Assembly: GCA_023954475.1 (NCBI GenBank)
Contig: JAMLHW010000006.1
Span: 124,001-188,000, forward strand
DNA: 64,000 nt
DNA from: Anaerolineae bacterium
GTDB taxonomy: Bacteria; Chloroflexota; Anaerolineae; Promineifilales; Promineifilaceae
Direction of reading: 5' to 3'
Shown here piece by piece: positions 56,784-64,000 of this stretch. Position 1 is the stretch's first letter. Every line of letters starts with the position of its first letter. The notes beneath the pieces were generated by a model that saw only the letters and a program-made list of their open reading frames with translations, searched no databases and was not told the DNA's origin. A program made the position numbers and the translations under genes.

Positions 56784-57893
56784 CTACAAATTTCCGCGCA
56801 GCGCCTGTTCGCGCTCCAGCGATTCAAACAACGCCTTGAAATTACCCTTGCCGAAACCCCGGCTGCCATGGCGCTCGATAATTTCGAAGAACACAGTCGG
56901 CCGATCTTCTACCGGTTTCGTAAAGATTTGCAGCAAATACCCTTCCTCGTCACGGTCGACGAGGACGCCCAGTTTTGCCAACTCCTCTATGGGTTCATCG
57001 ATCTTGCCGACACGGGCTTCCAGATCGTTGTAATACGTCATCGGTACACGTAGAAATTCAACGCCACTGTCGCGTAATTGTGTCACTGTCGCGACAATGT
57101 CGCCCGTTGTACAAGCGAGGTGTTGCGCGCCGGGTCCCTGGTAATAGTCGAGGTACTCCTGAATCTGCGACTTTTTGCGCCCTTCGGCCGGTTCATTGAT
57201 GGGGAACTTGACTTTTCCATTGCCGTTTTGCATTACTTTCGACATCAGTGCCGAATACTCTGTTGAAATGTCCTCGTCATCAAAATGCATCAATTGGGTA
57301 AACCCCATTGTTTTGGCGAAGAAATCGACCCAGCGATTCATGGCTCCCAGTTCGACATTGCCGACGATGTGATCGATACTCGCCAAACCGAATCCCTTGT
57401 AGCGATTGCCGTTGACGTTTTCGGCCGACCAGCGTGTCGGTGAATAGCCGGGGGCAAAGACCCCATTGTAGTCTGAGCGGTCGACAAACTTGATCAATGT
57501 GTCGCCGTAGCAGCGAATTGCTGAGTAGCGGAATGTGCCGTATTCATCGCTCACTTCAGTGAAGGGAACGGCACCGGTGGCCTCGTTGTGTACAGCCGTT
57601 TCATACGCATATTGGGCATCCGGTACTTCCAGAGCGATTACGGCGACGCCGTCACCGTGCACAAAGCAATGCCGGGCAATTGGGTGGTCAGGGCCAAGTG
57701 CCGTTGTCAATACGAGACGGATTTTGCCCTGTTCCAGCACGTAAGACGCGCGGTCACGCGTACCGGTTTCCAGGCCTAAATAGCCGGTATGGGTGAAGCC
57801 GAACGCTGTCTTGTAGAAATGGGCGGCCTGTTTGGCGTTGCCGACATAAAACTCGACGTGATCGACGCTTTTGATGGGGAAATTATCTTCCAT
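56784..57893 (-). CDS. hppD: 4-hydroxyphenylpyruvate dioxygenase
   Basis: 369 aa from the ATG at 57893, with GAGGAG upstream; a GTG two codons earlier is less likely. Two vicinal-oxygen-chelate modules are present. The Fe(II) ligands are found in IDHIVGN, GAQHLA and FFEIIERHG. It converts 4-hydroxyphenylpyruvate to homogentisate in tyrosine breakdown. The upstream Lrp regulator and aminotransferase fit the same pathway; homogentisate dioxygenase is not in the window. Confidence 0.94.
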   Translation of the reverse strand: MEDNFPIKSVDHVEFYVGNAKQAAHFYKTAFGFTHTGYLGLETGTRDRASYVLEQGKIRLVLTTALGPDHPIARHCFVHGDGVAVIALEVPDAQYAYETAVHNEATGAVPFTEVSDEYGTFRYSAIRCYGDTLIKFVDRSDYNGVFAPGYSPTRWSAENVNGNRYKGFGLASIDHIVGNVELGAMNRWVDFFAKTMGFTQLMHFDDEDISTEYSALMSKVMQNGNGKVKFPINEPAEGRKKSQIQEYLDYYQGPGAQHLACTTGDIVATVTQLRDSGVEFLRVPMTYYNDLEARVGKIDEPIEELAKLGVLVDRDEEGYLLQIFTKPVEDRPTVFFEIIERHGSRGFGKGNFKALFESLEREQALRGNL

Positions 57894-57972
57894 GGTCACT
57901 CTCCTCGGTTGCTTTTGTCTTTTGTTACTCTTTCTTTGTCATGACGGGGTCAGAAGTGAACAAACTCGCAGT

Positions 57973-60337
57973 TTAGTCGAGCGCCAGCGCTGCCGCCATC
58001 TCCATTTCCAGGTCGCGGTACCGTTCCTTCTCTACCGACACCTCCACAAACTGGATAGTGCCGCCAGTAAATTTGCCCTGGGTTTCCGGCGTGTACTCTG
58101 CCGCCACAGCGTCTGCACTGTCGCGGCCCACGCACAAACCATCTCCACATAAGGTGAACTTGCCGGTCTGCGTACGCATCGGGCCTTCCGCCACAACCTT
58201 GTCGTTGACATACAGCTTGGCCGTGCCGTGCGATTCACCGTACTCGCCGGCCTTCTCGCGAATGAATTCCACACCAAGCGTATATTTGCCTGGCGTCAGC
58301 TCTTCAGCGGAGACAATTTTCTGCTCTGGCGGGATACCCAGGAAGTTGTAGACGTAGTAGAGCTTCTTGTCGTGGATGAACAACGAATGCCCGCCAAAGC
58401 GCGACCCATGCGCAAAGATAACGCCTGAGCAATCTTCACCCACCTCGACGTTGCCCAGGATTTTGTAGGAGCGTCCGCGAATGTTCGCCGCCACGCCTTC
58501 GGGAACGGCCGTTGTGTCTGGGTAGTAAATGTATCGTTCGCGGGGTGGTTCGGTAGACGGCCGTTCAACACTGAGAACCTCAATCGCGGCACGATCATCA
58601 AGCGGCAGCACCAGATTTTTACGCGCCTCATCAAACCACAACTGCTTCAGATGTTTCAGCTTTTCTGGGTATTTGTCAGCCAGATTCGTAGATTCCGAGC
58701 GATCTTCATCTACATGGTACAGTTCCCACTCGTCCTCGGCAAAGCGTCCACGCCCCGTCAATGGTGCATGAACGGTGGAGGCACGCCAGCCATCTTCCCA
58801 GATGCCGCGCGTACCCAACATTTCGAAATACTGGTGCTTCTTCTGGGTTCGTGCGTCTGGGGCAGCCTTAAAGCTGTAGCGCATGGAAACTCCAGACAGC
58901 GGGTACTGTTCCACACCGCGATAGGTGTCGGGCATTTCCAGCCCGCACACATCAAGAATGGTAGGCACGATGTCGGTGGAGTGGTGGTACTGATGCCGCA
59001 CCTCGCCCTGCGCCTTGATGCCCTGCGGCCAGGAAATAATCAACGGATCACAAGTGCCGCCAGAATATTCCGAGTAACGTTTGAACATCTTGAACGGCGT
59101 TGAAAAAGCCACTGCCCAGCCGGTCGGATGATGGTTGTATGCATCGGGACCGCCAAGCTTATCAATCATTTTCATGTTTTCTGCCAGATCATCGGGGAAG
59201 CCATTGAAGAACTTGTTCTCATTAACCGAGCCATCCGGCGACCCTTCACCCGATGACCCATTGTCGGCGGCATAGAGTACCAGCGTGTTGTTGAGCTGGC
59301 CTGATTCTTCCAAATAGTCGATGAGGCGGCCGATTTGGGCATCGGTGTACTCGGAGAAGCCGGCGAATACTTCAGCCATCCGCGCGAAAAGCTTCTTCTC
59401 GTCGTCACTCAAGGTGTCCCACGGTTTGACCGCATCCGCCGGGTTTGCCACTTCGTCGGGCATGGGGTTGATGTCGGTCAGTTTGGTGCTTTCGGGCAAA
59501 ATGCCCTTCTCGATCATGCGGGGCAGCGCCCATTCGCGGTACGCTTCGTAGCCATCATTAAACTTACCCTTGTATTTGTCGATGTATTCCTGCGGGGCAT
59601 GGTGCGGCGCGTGGTTAGCGCCCGGGCAGAACCACATATGCAGGGCTTGGAAGGATTGCTCGCCTTTTGGTCACGGGATCAGGCGAATGGCCTGATCCGC
59701 CAGGTCTTTGGAGAGATGATAGCCTTCTTCGGGCAGGTAAGGTTGGTCGATGTAATGGTTGTCTTCGACCAGGTCGGGATACCACTGGTTCGTCTCGCCG
59801 CCCAGGAAGCCATAGAAACGGTCGAATCCCTGCTGCAACGGCCAGGTGCCTTTGTAACCGCCGGGGCCGAGGTCTTGCTCAGGTACGTTGTGGTTTTTGC
59901 CAATCCAGTAGGTACTCCAACCCGCATCCTGGAGGATGTGGGCTACGGTAGCGCATTGTTCGGGAATACGGCCGTTGGCCGGGGAAGCCAGCAGACGCTT
60001 CGGTGATACAGGAGAAGCCGTTGAGGTGATGATTGCGACCTGTGAGACAGGTGGAGCGGGTGGGTGAACAGATGGCGGTGGTGTGCCATTGAGAGTAAGT
60101 CAGGCCACAGTCAGCAAGTTTCTGCGCCGTTGGCATGTTGACTCGCCCCCCAAAGGGTGACCACGTCGCCAGACCTGTGTCATCGTAGAGGATAAAGAGG
60201 ACGTTCGGTGCATCTTTCGGTGCGACTGGCGGGCTGTATGGTCCCCAATCTTCAACCGAATCGCGGATGTCGAGTTCGATCTTCCCTTTGAAGACCGCCT
60301 CGGTATGCCGTTCAGCTAATGTTTTCTTTTCAGTCAC
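57973..60337 (-). pseudogene. Arylsulfatase, interrupted by frameshifts
   Basis: Pieces of one sulfatase of about 790 aa. The N-terminal piece (frame open from 60382; GTG at 60337 has GAGG upstream) holds the formylglycine motif CSPTR (60056-60070). At 59979-59984 (CCCCGG) one extra base breaks the frame; the correct continuation reads ANGRIPEQ and onward. A second break near 59675-59677 creates an in-frame TGA, and a third near 59640 restores the frame at MWFCPGANHAPHHAP. All other sequence is intact and sulfatase-like. This may be a true decaying gene or sequencing error; the flanking genes are clean. No octamer lies in it. Confidence 0.85.
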
Positions 60338-60402
60338 TATAAACCTCACTTTTCCGAAATCAAGTTTGTCAGATTCAAGCATAAAATCTGGTATATTTCT
60401 TG

Positions 60403-61608
60403 TCAGTGATGATATTGTTGCAGTACACGACCCAATCGGCCGATGCCGTCTTCAATCGCTGTGACAGAACAATTAGAGAAATTTAGGCGCAAGCAGTTAC
60501 GCGAGAGACCCGGTTTGACGGCAAAGGCAAAGCCGGGAATAAATGCCACTTGTTCCTGCTCAATCGCCAGTTGCAGGAAGTCGGCACAGTCGATTGTGTC
60601 ATCCAGTTCAACCCAGATAAACATGCCACCGCTCGGTATCGTCCACCGGGCACTAGCCGGAAAGTGCTCTTCCAGTGCGACCAGCATGGTATCGCGTCTT
60701 TGTCGATAGGTGGTGCGCAGCAGGTCGAGATGGGTGGGTAAATGCCCTGTGTCCAGATATGCTGCGACAGCGCGTTGCGTCAACGCCGACGTTTCCAAAT
60801 CGCTGGCTTCTTTGACAACGGTTAGTTTGGGAATCAACCACTCAGGCGCAATTGTCCAGCCCAGCCGCAAACCCGGCGCGAGGATTTTTGAGAATGACCC
60901 GGTGTAGAAAACCCAGTTCGGTTCCAGTGAGCGTAACGTGGGCAGCCTCTCGCCGTCGTAGTTGAGAAATCCGTATGGGTCGTCTTCGATGATGGGAATT
61001 TGAAATTGGCGCGCCAATGCAACCAGTTGGTACCGTTTGTCCAGACTCATGCTGACGCCCAACGGATTGTGCCCATCAGGAATCACATAGAAGAATGCAG
61101 GTCGGGCACCATTGCTCAATAACTGTTCAATTCGGCCGATATTGATTCCGCTCTGCAAATCAGTTGGAACCGTGACGATGTGTGGCTGAAACGGCGACAA
61201 TGCCTGCTGCATTCCGGTGTAGATATTTTCTTCGAGAATCACCAAATCGCCGGGATTGACAAACAGGCGTGTAAACACATCGAGCATCTGTTGCGCACCG
61301 GTCGATATGAAGATGCTGTCCGCGTTACACGTGATACCGCGTTCGGCAACGAGATCGACGATGTGCGCTTTAAGCGCTGCTGAAGGCGGGCCGTATTGCA
61401 ATGCTTTCGGATCGGCCGTCAGCACGTTCGTGACGGCGGCTGCATACTCAGTGGCAGGAAACAGCGCCGGATCTGGTAAGCCCCCGGCAAACGACAGAAT
61501 ACCGGGACGTGATACGATGGCGATCATTTGGCGCAGGACGGAGCGCTGCATCGCGTGTGCCCAATGGGCGAGGGCAGGTGTTTCCATTGCGGGCAGAGTT
61601 GGGATCAT
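60403..61608 (-). CDS. PLP-dependent aminotransferase (2-aminoadipate/aromatic type)
   Basis: 401 aa from the ATG at 61608; an ATG at 61587 is possible. Fold-type I motifs: ISFAGGLPDP-like start (ILSFAGGLPDPALFP), GAQQMLDVFTRLF, PDGHNPLGVSMS, IIEDDPYGFLNYDG and the PLP-Lys motif GSFSKILAPGLRLGW. This is the LysN/MocR-related aminotransferase group without the HTH domain. It lies 24 bases after the Lrp gene; with hppD downstream it likely converts tyrosine to 4-hydroxyphenylpyruvate, which is inferred from context. Confidence 0.9.
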   Translation of the reverse strand: MIPTLPAMETPALAHWAHAMQRSVLRQMIAIVSRPGILSFAGGLPDPALFPATEYAAAVTNVLTADPKALQYGPPSAALKAHIVDLVAERGITCNADSIFISTGAQQMLDVFTRLFVNPGDLVILEENIYTGMQQALSPFQPHIVTVPTDLQSGINIGRIEQLLSNGARPAFFYVIPDGHNPLGVSMSLDKRYQLVALARQFQIPIIEDDPYGFLNYDGERLPTLRSLEPNWVFYTGSFSKILAPGLRLGWTIAPEWLIPKLTVVKEASDLETSALTQRAVAAYLDTGHLPTHLDLLRTTYRQRRDTMLVALEEHFPASARWTIPSGGMFIWVELDDTIDCADFLQLAIEQEQVAFIPGFAFAVKPGLSRNCLRLNFSNCSVTAIEDGIGRLGRVLQQYHH

Positions 61609-61631
61609 GGGATGATTTCGGCCGATAACAC

Positions 61632-62105
61632 CTACAGCGGAATGTCGGTTGTCGATTTGATCTCGCGCAGTGCGATACTGGTGCGCAGCTTGTCGATTGC
61701 CGGGATGGGCGTCAGTTTGTTCATCAGGAATGATTCGAGATGCTTACGGTTGCGGACGATGATCTTGAGCAAATAGTCGTACTCGCCGGTAACATGATGG
61801 CATTCGAGTACTTCCGGTAACTGCTGTACTGTATCGCGGAAATTGGTGACACTATCCAGTTTGTGACGTTGCAGCGTGATGTGGACGAAGCAGAGCATAT
61901 CATAGCCGATTGCTTCGCGGTCGAGAATTGCCGTATAACGCTGAATAATGCCGGCATCTTCCAGTTTGCGCAGCCGCTTTTGCAATCCGCTGGGAGACAG
62001 ATCGACGCGGCGTGCCAGATCGGCATTGCTGGTGCGAGCGTCTTCTTGTAATTGCCGCAGCAAGGTGCGGTCAGTTTCGTCGAATCCGTTATCGAAATCG
62101 GTCAT
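61632..62105 (-). CDS. Lrp/AsnC family transcriptional regulator
   Basis: 157 aa from the ATG at 62105 (MTDFDNGFDETDRTLL). The N-terminal winged helix (LLRQLQEDARTSNADLARRVDLSPSGLQKRLRKLEDAG) is followed by the RAM ligand domain (HHVTGEYDYLLKIIVRNRKHLE). It probably senses an amino acid and controls itself and the aminotransferase operon. A palindrome and promoter lie immediately upstream. Confidence 0.92.
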   Translation of the reverse strand: MTDFDNGFDETDRTLLRQLQEDARTSNADLARRVDLSPSGLQKRLRKLEDAGIIQRYTAILDREAIGYDMLCFVHITLQRHKLDSVTNFRDTVQQLPEVLECHHVTGEYDYLLKIIVRNRKHLESFLMNKLTPIPAIDKLRTSIALREIKSTTDIPL

Positions 62106-62115
62106 AATCGCGTAT

Positions 62116-62136
62116 TGAGTATATGTTATGTACTCA
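62116..62136. promoter_or_regulatory. Candidate Lrp operator palindrome
   Basis: TGAGTA-N9-TACTCA, a perfect inverted repeat that starts right after the -10 box of the lrp promoter and covers the expected transcription start. This placement would let the regulator repress its own operon. Confidence 0.55.
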
Positions 62137-62163
62137 TTATACACCTGTGGAACATGAAATCAA
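62136..62163 (-). promoter_or_regulatory. Predicted promoter for the lrp-aminotransferase operon
   Basis: On the minus strand TTGATT (62163-62158), a 16-base spacer and perfect TATAAT (62141-62136). Confidence 0.7.
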
Positions 62164-62323
62164 CCATGCAATCAAAAAACGTGCAGAAATGTGTGTATTT
62201 GGGCGAAGAATGGAGATCGAGCCATGTGTTGAGCAAACGGGCTGCTTCGGCCGAAATGTGAATGCAAATTCGATGTAACTGCTCATTATTTTGCCCGATT
62301 CAATGAGTTGTTACAATAACGCT

Positions 62324-63439
62324 ATGCAATTCAGATTATGCTTGGTTACAGTTATTTTGAGTGTTTTCCTTTTGTCGGGATGTCGTGAAGCGGCGCTATC
62401 GATTCCGGTAACGCCGGGGATGACAGCGACTGCAACCGCGGTGCCGCAGATATCACCGCCGCCTGCAACACCTGCCGCACCATCGACGCCGGTACCGACA
62501 GCGTCGCCAACGCCAACGCCGACGGCGACGGCTACGTCGACAGCGACGGCCACGCCGCTACCCACCGCGACCCCTGATCCGTACGCTGCCTTGTCCATTG
62601 ATGCATTGGCTAAGCGCACCTATGGCGGCGGACAGCTTGAAATCGTCGATCTTCTATTGGAAACGGAAACGTTCAAACGCTATCTGATCACGTATCCCAG
62701 TGACGGTTTGACCATTTACGGTTTTATGAATGTGCCGAACGAAGGTGTGAAGTTTCCCGTCGCGTTGGTCTTGCACGGTTACATTGATCCTGAAGCGTAT
62801 GAAGTTGAGGCGTATACGACGCGTTATGCCGACAAACTGGCTGAAGCAGGCTACTTCGTCATTCATCCCAACTTTCGCAACTATCCGCCGTCTGACAATG
62901 GCCCGGATCCTTACCGCATTGGCTACGCAACCGATATTTTGAATCTGATCGCTATTTTACGCGAGCAAAGCCGAGATCCGGATGGCGTTTTACGCCGTGC
63001 CGAAGCAGACTATATTCATTTGATGGGGCACAGTATGGGTGGTGGCGTGGCGCTGCGCGTGGCGACGGTTTGGCCCGATGCTGTCAAAGCGGTTGTTCTC
63101 TACGGTTCAATGAGTGGTGATGAGCGGTTGAACTACGAACAAATCAGTGAATGGACGGACGGTCGGGTGGGGGCGTTTGAACTGGACGCTTCGGCCGAAA
63201 CGCTGGCTCAAATTTCACCCATTGATCATCTCGACCGGTTGCAAAGTCCCATTGCAATTCACCACAGCCACGCTGATACGGTCGTGCCGGTGGCCTGGTC
63301 TGAGGCATTGTGTGCTGAATTGGAAGCGCTAGGCCATCCTGTGGCGTGCTATTTCTATAACGGTGTGCCGCATACGTTCAATGGCCCCACTGACGAGCTG
63401 TTTATGGGACGGATGATCGATTTTTTCCGCGAGAATTAG
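62324..63439 (+). CDS. Alpha/beta hydrolase lipoprotein
   Basis: 371 aa from the ATG at 62324. A signal peptide ends in the lipobox LLSGC (about residue 20), followed by a Pro/Thr/Ala linker of about 60 residues. The catalytic domain has the nucleophile elbow GHSMGGGVALR, an oxyanion region VLHGYIDPEAYE, and candidate acid and His in SHADTVVP and GVPHTFNG. This suggests a prolyl-oligopeptidase/dienelactone-hydrolase-like esterase or peptidase on the outer face of the membrane. TACAAT lies exactly 6 bases before the ATG, suggesting a leaderless transcript. Its stop overlaps the convergent gene by 4 bases. Confidence 0.82.
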   Translation: MQFRLCLVTVILSVFLLSGCREAALSIPVTPGMTATATAVPQISPPPATPAAPSTPVPTASPTPTPTATATSTATATPLPTATPDPYAALSIDALAKRTYGGGQLEIVDLLLETETFKRYLITYPSDGLTIYGFMNVPNEGVKFPVALVLHGYIDPEAYEVEAYTTRYADKLAEAGYFVIHPNFRNYPPSDNGPDPYRIGYATDILNLIAILREQSRDPDGVLRRAEADYIHLMGHSMGGGVALRVATVWPDAVKAVVLYGSMSGDERLNYEQISEWTDGRVGAFELDASAETLAQISPIDHLDRLQSPIAIHHSHADTVVPVAWSEALCAELEALGHPVACYFYNGVPHTFNGPTDELFMGRMIDFFREN

Positions 63440-64000
63440 CCGCCGGTTGCAATTGGCATGCCGTAGACATCAGTGTGGGGATAGATATCAGTCCACGCAA
63501 ACCAAAAGACGAGTGGAGCAGAAAGGCGCGAAAGTCGTTGGCCCGCCAAAGGACCTGATTGCGCGATTCCGGTACGTATCTCCCACTTTGAATTTGTCTC
63601 TCGATCACGCACAACTGTTGCATCGTCAGTGCGTTCAAATGATAACATACGGTCGTCAACAAGGCGGCTGTAAGCGTGAGCGCTCTGGAATCCGCTATCG
63701 TAGAAGACGACGATTGGTATTGCATCAAGCGTGTCGTTGATCACGTTTTCCGCAGCGATTGCTTGCAAGTCGTAGGCGCGAGCCTGGTCGTTGAGGACGA
63801 GACCGGTTACCAGTTGTTTGGCGCTGAGGGTTTCGTTGCGTTCAGCTCCTGTATCGAATCCGGCAGCACCGCCCACATAATAGCTGCTGTACGGATCGAC
63901 GATGTCGGCCGCACGCAGGCCGAGTTTTTCGGCCGAAATAATACGCGTTTGTGGATATGCCGTTTTCCATTCGCCCCAACGATTCAGCGATGAACTGTAG
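63436..64000 (-). CDS. DUF3179 domain protein, partial
   Basis: The last 188 codons of a gene that runs off the right edge; the GTG at 63876 is internal, since the frame stays open to the window end and reads PYSSYYVGGAAGFD across it. Features of DUF3179 are present: AYDLQAIAAENVINDTLDAIPIVVFY, DRETNSKWEIRTGIAQSGPLAG and LVFWFAWTDIYPHT. The family is secreted or periplasmic and uncharacterised; the Cys often seen after VVFY is missing here. Confidence 0.75.
   Translation of the reverse strand, partial: YSSSLNRWGEWKTAYPQTRIISAEKLGLRAADIVDPYSSYYVGGAAGFDTGAERNETLSAKQLVTGLVLNDQARAYDLQAIAAENVINDTLDAIPIVVFYDSGFQSAHAYSRLVDDRMLSFERTDDATVVRDRETNSKWEIRTGIAQSGPLAGQRLSRLSAPLVFWFAWTDIYPHTDVYGMPIATGG

Larger units (their letters stand above)
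113..63936. repeat. Highly iterated palindrome TCGGCCGA (about 77 copies, dispersed)
   Basis: The 8-base palindrome was counted by hand at these starts: 113, 1077, 1388, 1899, 2385, 3312, 4016, 4140, 4375, 4783, 6143, 6665, 6998, 9435, 11491, 14202, 16618, 17736, 19601, 21690, 22527, 23228, 23416, 26917, 29337, 29898, 30301, 30623, 31646, 32155, 32761, 33442, 34264, 34351, 34493, 35367, 36412, 38525, 38895, 39659, 40496, 41413, 41656, 41779, 43323, 43572, 43724, 43884, 45433, 45729, 46053, 46358, 46715, 46751, 47779, 49357, 49414, 49750, 50271, 50412, 50433, 50969, 52726, 53508, 54456, 55030, 56125, 56570, 56769, 56897, 57421, 60436, 61132, 61618, 62247, 63191, 63929. About one copy is expected by chance. 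The flanking bases are mostly A or T; about 27 copies are the 10-base TTCGGCCGAA. In genes it reads Ser-Ala-Glu, Ile-Gly-Arg or Arg-Pro depending on frame. Confidence 0.93.

Noticed and set aside
62440-62580. GC-rich repetitive stretch of Pro/Thr/Ala codons
   Set aside because: It is a protein linker after the lipobox, common in this phylum, not a DNA repeat or CRISPR.

Overview
The window looks like a chromosomal segment from a member of the Chloroflexota (Anaerolineae/Caldilineae-like). This is inferred from the gene order, the zinc-type S14 (60 aa) and L36, secreted proteins with long Pro/Thr linkers, a lipoprotein with a 'VEVTRE'-type N-terminus, and mixed ATG/GTG/TTG starts with clear Shine-Dalgarno sequences. 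No rRNA, tRNA, CRISPR array, IS element or phage gene was seen.

Layout. 1-3.6 kb (minus strand): yceD, obg, a membrane-anchored fibronectin-like protein, an HprK-like kinase, a PqqD-like protein and a partial gene running off the left edge. 3.6-4.9 kb (plus): a uracil-DNA glycosylase-like protein and rdgB. 5.0-9.2 kb: rpoB with its own promoter but no rpoC beside it. 9.2-30.4 kb: one long plus-strand translation block, rpsL-rpsG-fusA-tuf, then S10, spc and alpha operon genes through rplQ, truA, rplM and rpsI, ending at a strong terminator. 30.4-41.8 kb: housekeeping genes on both strands (mazG, an SH3 protein, an Fe-S-type uracil-DNA glycosylase, an orphan GyrA C-terminal-domain protein, clpC, an S1-like protein, an alkaline-phosphatase-superfamily phosphodiesterase, a CDP-alcohol phosphatidyltransferase and lgt). 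42-52.7 kb: an envelope region with secreted proteins, two GT2 transferases, two GT-C membrane transferases and an O-antigen-ligase-like protein. 52.9-64 kb: an acyl-CoA ligase, an unusual Mrr-like/TM/CBM9-like fusion, a tyrosine-catabolism-like cluster (Lrp regulator, aminotransferase, 4-hydroxyphenylpyruvate dioxygenase, flavin-reductase-fold protein) interrupted by a frameshifted arylsulfatase, a lipoprotein hydrolase, and a DUF3179 gene cut by the right edge.

The signal that gene annotation does not explain is the palindrome TCGGCCGA. I counted it by hand about 77 times in 64 kb, where about one is expected by chance. It occurs in all reading frames, on both gene orientations and between genes, usually inside the longer form TTCGGCCGAA or ATCGGCCGAT. 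It resembles the cyanobacterial HIP1 phenomenon but with a different sequence. It is sparser in the ribosomal-protein block and denser elsewhere. Other unusual points are an extended L29, an Lgt with a large inserted domain, promoter-plus-hairpin leaders before rpoB, rpsL and rpmJ, and several candidate leaderless genes with a -10 box exactly 6 bases before the start codon.
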